Shown: positions 58,101 through 64,000 of the stretch, piece after piece
Layout of the letters: every line of letters begins with the position of its first letter
Numbering within the stretch: position 1 is the first letter of the stretch
The notes under the pieces: generated by a model
Told to the model about the DNA's origin: nothing
Database searches by the model: none
What the model saw: the letters and a program-made list of their open reading frames with translations, nothing else
Assembly (NCBI GenBank): GCA_038496445.1
Contig: JALMLS010000065.1
Coordinates: 62,001-126,000, forward strand
From: Trichosphaerium sp. ATCC 40318
Lineage: Eukaryota; Discosea; Flabellinia; Trichosidae
DNA: 64,000 nucleotides
Direction of reading: 5' to 3'
Translations under genes and position numbers: made by a program

Positions 58101-59760
58101 ACCTTTCGAAACACGTGAGTTTACAATAACTGGAGCAAGATTAGATCTTGATGAGTATGATTTCGAAGGTACATGATTTCTTTTACAAAACACTTTGGAA
58201 GATACTAATCTTTGCTTGGATATAAAATGGGTTCTCACAGTTGACTGTGAGTATAGTTACTGCAAAAATAGTTTATGGCTACAACCCAACTTACCTACAC
58301 AGTCTTCAGTAAGTGTAGGTGTGAGATTCCGAGTACCTTGTACGTTGTATCACAGCACCACTTTTGTACATTTTTGATCTTTTTTTAAACCGTTTTGGTT
58401 TAAGGTATGGCTCTCGCTTGGGCAGATGATAACAGATATGTTGTAAATATTAACTCTGAAGATAATCTCGTTATTCAAGTTGAGAATAAGAGGTTCCATA
58501 CTGATCCATGGGATCTTGGGACTTACCCTAATACATTAAAATTCGAGTATAGATCAAGTACAAGCTGTACGTTTTTAAACATTGTTTTTTACCTTACAGT
58601 TTTTTGTTGCAGTAGGTAACTGGAGAGAAGCATCCAGAGATGCACAAATAGAAATAAGCATTGATAGCAATGGAATCCTGTATTACTCATGGGATGTATC
58701 GTCATTTGGTGATGATGTTTATGAACTTCGTTGCACTGCCGTAAGCTAGTCTCTTCTATGTGGAATATTTTTAATCTAATACGACCTAGGATTGTCTTAC
58801 TGAATCTATTACAGTCAGTGATCGTTTGCTTTATGTTGATAGACGTCCTATCACTGTATATGGTGCTCCGGAACCTTCAGGTAAATACTTTGGATTATCT
58901 AATTTTTTACTAACGTAATGTAGACGGAGTGTTCACTCCAGAGAAAGTTTTGAGTGCTAACTTCAATAAAGAGTTAGACTGCGCGCGTTCAGTTGAAGAA
59001 GGTACCGTTGAGATTTATGTTGATGGTAGCAGTGATAAACTTGATGGATTCACTTGGAAGTGCTACCAACAAACAGTAAGTTTTGTTTATTGCTGAGAGC
59101 CTGATAGCTTACCGTATTAAAATAGATAACAATCGAGCCAACTATTAGTTTTAAATGGAGCACTTACACTGGTAAAACAATATCAGCTCATGTGACTGGT
59201 ATTGTTGACAACGCTGGAAATGTTATGGGCACGCAAATAATTTGTTGTAGTTTTTTTCAACTTCAACCTATTGTTTATTTTCCGCTCATTTCTTCTTCAT
59301 AGATACCCAAGCAACCTGGAGGTTCACTATTGAAGATAAAGAATGTGTAACAGTTGATGCAACACTAGAGTTTACATTAGCTGAATCTAGCAACCTAACT
59401 GACTCTGAAATGGTTTCAGAATTAGTTGCTTCTTTTGGTTTTATTGCTGATACAGTCAAGAGTTATGATGTATCGGATGATGAACTTACTATAGTTTTAA
59501 CAAACTCTGCTGATACTTGTGATCTTGTTACTGAACTAGAAAAGTTCTCAGCGGCCATGGATGCTACTGATGCTTCTGAAAGACCTTCCTTTATTAATTG
59601 GGATGAGGAAGGTTCTTTCGGATTTCAATCAAATGTTGCTTCTTATGAAGATGATAAAGAACTTGATGAATGGATATCTTGGGTATCTGTTGTAGGAGTA
59701 TCAGGTATAATTGTTGTAATTTTACTGGTCGGAGTAATTGTATGGGCAGTGCGTCAATAA
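55112..59760 (+). CDS. Large cysteine-containing type I membrane protein
   Basis: I do not recognise the family. The first readable stretch is a signal-peptide-like helix (LCLFVSFSLLTTPFLDPSDY) with no in-frame ATG, so the start is approximate. Many short exons then encode a cysteine-rich extracellular region (DVWYCGDSSTQLKC, YICNCEFQCADQNGLFCLG), repeated beta-sandwich-like units (VTIAPGTAYTITLQ; SSLNIVLFPTADDTHSFEV), a coiled stretch near 57260 (LNNQLKDLEEKFNADK) and more beta-rich units. The C-terminus is a TM helix (VSVVGVSGIIVVILLVGVIV) ending WAVRQ. A cell-surface role is likely. Some junctions, for example near 56390-56470, are unresolved and a split into two genes cannot be excluded. 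Confidence 0.5.
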
Positions 59761-59859
59761 AAACGGAAATAAGAAAAAAAAACCCCAAAAAACTGAAGCG
59801 GTTTTTGAATTGAAGTTTTTGCTAAGGTTTATTGATGTTCACGTGTTGTGATTTTTTGT

Positions 59860-62800
59860 CTAATCTGTTCCTCTATCCAAGTCATACTTGTTCCAAGTAT
59901 TACGTGTTATTGGTAAGCAACCATTACAACAAGCTAACTTTGTATGACAGTGACATTCTATTGTTTTCTTATCTCTGTTAGATGCCCATCCGTTTCTTGC
60001 TGAAATATCATCTGAACAATCTGGATCATTTGCTGCTGCTCTTGCGCATTCTGACATGAAGAACTGCGTGTGGAAAGGCGCTTTTCTTCCGTTTACTATG
60101 AGTTTCTTGTGGCATTGTTTATGTGTATCACCAGGGCAAGAGTGATGTCTCTTACCGCCGCCTCTATTTGACCACCATCCATTTGTTCCATCGCATGTTT
60201 TACCAGCATCTTTGTTGACGAGTTTAGGTGGGTTGTATGGTCCTCTTGTGATTGGTTCTCTATCGCAGTTTATACAGTCTTCGCTTAGTGGCCATTTAGG
60301 TACACGTGTATCGTTCGAGTTGAGCTCAGCGGCATTACAATCGATGCATCTTTCTCCATGTCTCCAAGGTATTTTTTCTGGTCTTTTTGGTGGGTCGAAT
60401 CCTGGGAACTGTCGGCTGTTTTCTCGTAGGTAGCAAGTTGCGTGATACGCTGGATCTCCTTCGTATGCTCTTTCTGTTCTTCCAAACGTGTCTGAAGGAT
60501 TACGAGCGTTAACACCGAAACAAACATAGACGTCTTTTGGATCTTCAGCCAAAGCGTTAAAGTCGAAGTTGTCAGTGCATTCTTTTGGCAATAGCCCAGC
60601 TTGCTCGGCCCATCTGTTTTCACCTACAGATAGAGGCATGACAGCGATACCATGGCACCAATTAGCACTAGCTGGACATTTACGCTCACAAATGCTCAAA
60701 TCATCGTAAACTCGTGAACACTCTTAAAAAAAAGAAACGTCAGATACAAATCAAGTGATATTTTAGGACAAAAAAGCGCGTACCAATGCTGTATTTAAAA
60801 TCAGGAAAGTAACAATGATCGATACGCCTAAGTTTGTATCAGTTAGAAGTCGTTCTGTGGTGTTTATAAAAAAGGTATCAAGACGTACGAGAAAGCGCCT
60901 GGGTCTGGGTTCGTTCCATAAACATGTTCAACTTGATCAGTAACATAGTCGACGTCCACACAATCTCTGTATCCTCTCCATAGCCAATGAACAATGTATT
61001 GACCTGTACCGGCTCTTCCAGGGATTTTAATCATTGCCATATCACCGTCATTAGGTCTATGAACCAAGTGTTCAACACGAAGCATTGATTCAACCCAAGG
61101 CATATCAGGATTGAAATACTCAGCATAGTTGTCTTGATGGTACTGACTCTTGTATTTAAAGAAGCTAGCATCATCTGCCCATAATCCGAAAGCATCTGGA
61201 CGTGGTATGAAGTCTGGTGAAGTCTTTGGTATCACAGGTTCGTAATAACTCTTATGGCTTTCGAAGCTACTTCCTCTGTTCTTGAATTGTCGATGATAAA
61301 TTGGTATTTGTTGGAGTGAAGGTGCTTCGTTAAAGTATTTTGCTATGGAGGCTTTATCATGGAATTTAAGTTTATCTGCATCCTTTTCGTGTACTACGAT
61401 GAAGTACGACCAATCTTGATGACCTGTAGCCCATTCAAGCTGGAAAAGTTGATTGAGTCCAACTTGAACATGTGGCATAACCTGGTTCTTTGCTGGACAA
61501 GGTGAGATCGTGCTAGCATGTCTAGAACGTGATCTAGACCAAAACCAATTGTGTCCATGAGCTCCCTGTGTCAGGGCAGCGAGTGCAATGATGACAATCA
61601 AAAGTAAAGGAGTCGATGATTTGTGTTTGAGAGCTGAACCAACAGCGATAAGTAAACCGGCCAATAGAGATGCTGATGGTCGGGTTGCAGGTGAGTTTGC
61701 TCCTCTGTTTTGCGTACCACCTGATGGAGGTGTTGTAACTGGTAGCTGGCTACTCTCTGGAGGTTGTGGGGCAAGGGTAGTCTTAAGACATTTGCAGAAA
61801 CGGCGCCTAAAATAAAACCAATTAGGATTGTGCTAAGCAAAGAAGTTCTTACCCATCAGCTTGATGATTGCTTGTGGCATCACATTCTACAGGAGCAGGT
61901 GGTCCAAGTCTATTAGATGTGCATCTGGTATCGTCATAGTAACAGAATCCATTGTCGGAGATTGAAGCTCCGATTGCTCCACAAGCGCTCAAGTATGGTT
62001 TCTTACAAAGAAAACCAGCTGGTGTGATTTCTTCGTCAATTCTGTTTGGACTGTTGACACGTTCTATTGAAACAACATCACATAAAAGACTCTCTTCGGC
62101 ACATCTATCAGTACATGATTGGCCAACCTGAAGACAAAGGTCACATACAACAGCACAGAAAGTATGTTCAATAATCTTTCAAAAAAAAAAATCACGTGCC
62201 TTAGATTCAAACCAAGTTTGTTCTGGTTTAGGGTCTGTGGACTCCCCTAAACGTAGATCGCCATTAATGTTTGGAGTATAGAATGCGCCAGTGTTAGCGT
62301 CTCCTTGTTTGATTAAAGCACGGAAGAAAACAGCGCCAGTTCCAGCAGGAGGTGCTTGCCACTTGAATGTAACTTTGAGAGGCTTTAATACAGCGTTTAG
62401 ATGCATTAGACTTTGTCGGCAAACATGAGTATCAGTCCAAGGTAATTGAAACAATGCTAAAGACGGATATAAGCAAACGGAGTAATAAAATTGTTTGCTG
62501 CTGAGAGCAAAGATTCGAAAAAACGAAAAAAAATGCAAAAAAAACAAACCTGGAAATTCTGTTCTTAATTTCCATTCTCCAACTCTGTTCTTTGCTGCAT
62601 CTTCAGCGTAAATTAAGATACCTCGATACTTTGCTGTATAATCGTTGACAAGAACGGTAATATCAATGATACTGTCGGGTGTGTAGCGTTGAAGTTTTCG
62701 TTTTTCTGGACCCGCAAAAACTGAGTATTTGTCTGTTCTCTTTACTTTATCTGCCCAATACATAATAGGTCGAGGCACAGTTTGGCAAAGCAAACGATCC

Positions 62801-62970
62801 ACGCGGTTATTTCTTACTACCCAATCAGAAGGATCACACCCCCAGTGGGTGGCTGTAGCGTCACAAGAGAAAACTGAAACAGGGTTTGCATTTGAAGCTC
62901 CATGTGCACGTGATAAAAATAAAACGACTAGCGCTAGCGTTGTAAAACGTAATATGTCAGAGCATGCCAT
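59860..62970 (-). CDS. Secreted Reeler-domain / LPMO-like fusion protein
   Basis: The start at 62970 gives a signal peptide (ILRFTTLALVVLFLSRAHG). A Reeler-like domain follows: DSIIDITVLVNDY, YRGILIYAEDAAKNRVGEW, and after an intron VTFKWQAPPAGTGAVFFRAL. A cysteine-rich segment (CTDRCAEESLLC) leads to a Pro/Ser linker and then two hydrophobic stretches (SASLLAGLLIAVGSAL; LLLIVIIALAALTQGAHG) directly before HNWFWSRSRSRHAST, the typical mature N-terminus of an LPMO-like domain. That domain continues with FQLEWATGHQDW and GQYIVHWLWRGYRDCVDV. A cysteine-rich C-terminus ends at 59860. Introns near 62551, 62199 (GC donor), 61853, 60888 and 60784 all keep one frame. LPMOs oxidise crystalline polysaccharides with a copper-bound N-terminal His. 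Confidence 0.65.
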
Positions 62971-64000
62971 CGTCTAAACGAGAAATGAGTACATTTAGTC
63001 TGTGTACAAAAAAAGAGCGGGCTGCGGGCAAACAAAATCTTGTTTTGAAATAAAAAAAGACAACATAATGTATCTCATTCTTTGTAGTGATGCCCTTAAT
63101 CACGTGATTTAAAACATTTTGAAGAAATGGTTGCGGTACTTTTCGGCCTAGAAAGGATAAATACGTACCTGCGTCTGCTCTTGATGAACGTATCGTCAGG
63201 AAGTGATGCGTTTGTGTATTGAGCTCTGTCTGAATTAATAAAACTGTCGAACAAAAAATGTGTTTTTACTTTTTTTGTTCCCTGGGAAAGCGGGACGCTC
63301 CATCCCTTATGATAAACCAAACCACAGTTTAAATATCAAATATTTTATGTTATCTGCTAGCGCATTATCTTCTTACTAGCGTTAAAATTACATGAGCTAA
63401 ACAATTGAAGATACCTTTTCACACCCTATTTAAACTAATCTGCGTACGTACTGCAACTATACCGAGTGCTGTTTTAACTTGTGTTATGCTATTAGCTATT
63501 ACAGGATGTGTGCCGTTTCGATAAACGTGTCAGTATGATAAAAGTAGCGGGAACATTCAAGACAAAGAGTTCTTAGGTCTTTTCACGTATGAATTTGTGA
63601 ACTAACTGCACAATTACCACAGCGGGTTTTTTTGGTAAAACTGAGGTAACTAAACGCTAAACAAGCGTTTTGCGATACTGTTGATCTAAAAGGAGACTGT
63701 AAAAAAGTTACTTCAAGTTCGTTTGCATCTCGAATAATGAAGGCTACAAACATCGCACTTGCGAATGAAAAGGTACCAGAAACTTTCAGTTTTTGGTACA
63801 CATATCGCGTATGTTTGAAAAAATGCACCTGCTTCAGTGCCATTTTATTTTTTTTCATATATCGCGTACCCTAAACAATACATATGATAGATTCAATAGC
63901 GCAACTTGCGTGAAGTATTGATGAAGTCTCCTTGATTTTTTTTTTTGAAAATAGCTAGTACTATTTGTTAGGAAAACAGGAGAAGCACCATTTGTGTAAA
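62971..64000. other. Right end of window, no gene firmly supported
   Basis: Two minus-strand open stretches occur. 63583-63858 opens MKKNKMALKQVHFFKHTRYV and has a hydrophobic patch (GTFSFASAMFVAFII), so it may be a small membrane protein or an exon. 63096-63320 is basic and serine-rich. Neither has a recognisable motif or a resolved splice partner. A CACGTG occurs near 63102. Confidence 0.35.

Noticed and set aside
63583-63858. Small minus-strand open frame with a hydrophobic patch
   Set aside because: Could be a small membrane protein or an exon, but no family, splice partner or upstream signal supports a firm call.
1-64000. CRISPR arrays, bacterial operons or Shine-Dalgarno sites
   Set aside because: The gene structure is eukaryotic throughout; the only regular repeats are coding repeats (LRR, MORN_2, FH1, Thr/Pro stalks).

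Overview
This window is nuclear DNA from an intron-rich, free-living unicellular eukaryote, most likely an amoeboid protist (amoebozoan or heterolobosean). Most genes are split by short introns of about 45-100 nt with T-rich 3' ends and donors that often read GTACG or GTAAG. Gene content also points there: a diaphanous-type formin, KCTD-like BTB proteins, MORN_2 and leucine-rich-repeat proteins of the kind shared by amoebae and their giant viruses, a GH55-like glucanase, a lytic polysaccharide monooxygenase (LPMO)-like secreted protein, and ATP-citrate lyase split into two subunits. I cannot name the species. Gene models were assembled by hand; most junctions keep frame, and the exceptions are flagged.

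Layout. 1-7 kb: end of a membrane-protein gene (-), a BTB gene with a frameshift (-), a secreted GH55-like enzyme (+), an intact BTB gene (-). 7.8-16.7 kb: a Zn2Cys6 transcription factor, a formin and a C2-domain gene, all (-). 17-25 kb: a DUF389 membrane protein (+), a secreted single-TM protein (+), an F-box/LRR gene (-) with a hairpin element in its intron, and an EGF-7TM protein (+). 25-31 kb: an MPPED-type phosphoesterase (-), a glycosyltransferase (+), a MORN_2 protein (+), a GPI-type propeller protein (+). 31.6-36.6 kb: head-to-head ATP-citrate lyase subunits. 37.5-44 kb: a mitochondrial carrier (+), a second F-box/LRR gene (+), a Thr/Pro-stalked surface protein (-). 46-49.3 kb: Ku70 (+) with a tRNA-Leu-like gene in one intron. 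49.7-63 kb: an unknown protein (-), a coiled-coil protein (+), two large single-TM surface proteins (- and +), and a Reeler/LPMO-like secreted protein (-).

Together: the two ATP-citrate lyase genes make one enzyme (cytosolic acetyl-CoA) and probably share a promoter. The GH55-like and LPMO-like proteins fit an organism that digests glucan- or chitin-containing walls. Four to five genes encode secreted or surface proteins with propeller-like blades, Thr/Pro-rich stalks and a C-terminal TM or GPI-type tail. Whole-window signals are an excess of the palindrome CACGTG and several GC-AG introns, two of which carry the same CACGTG-containing donor.
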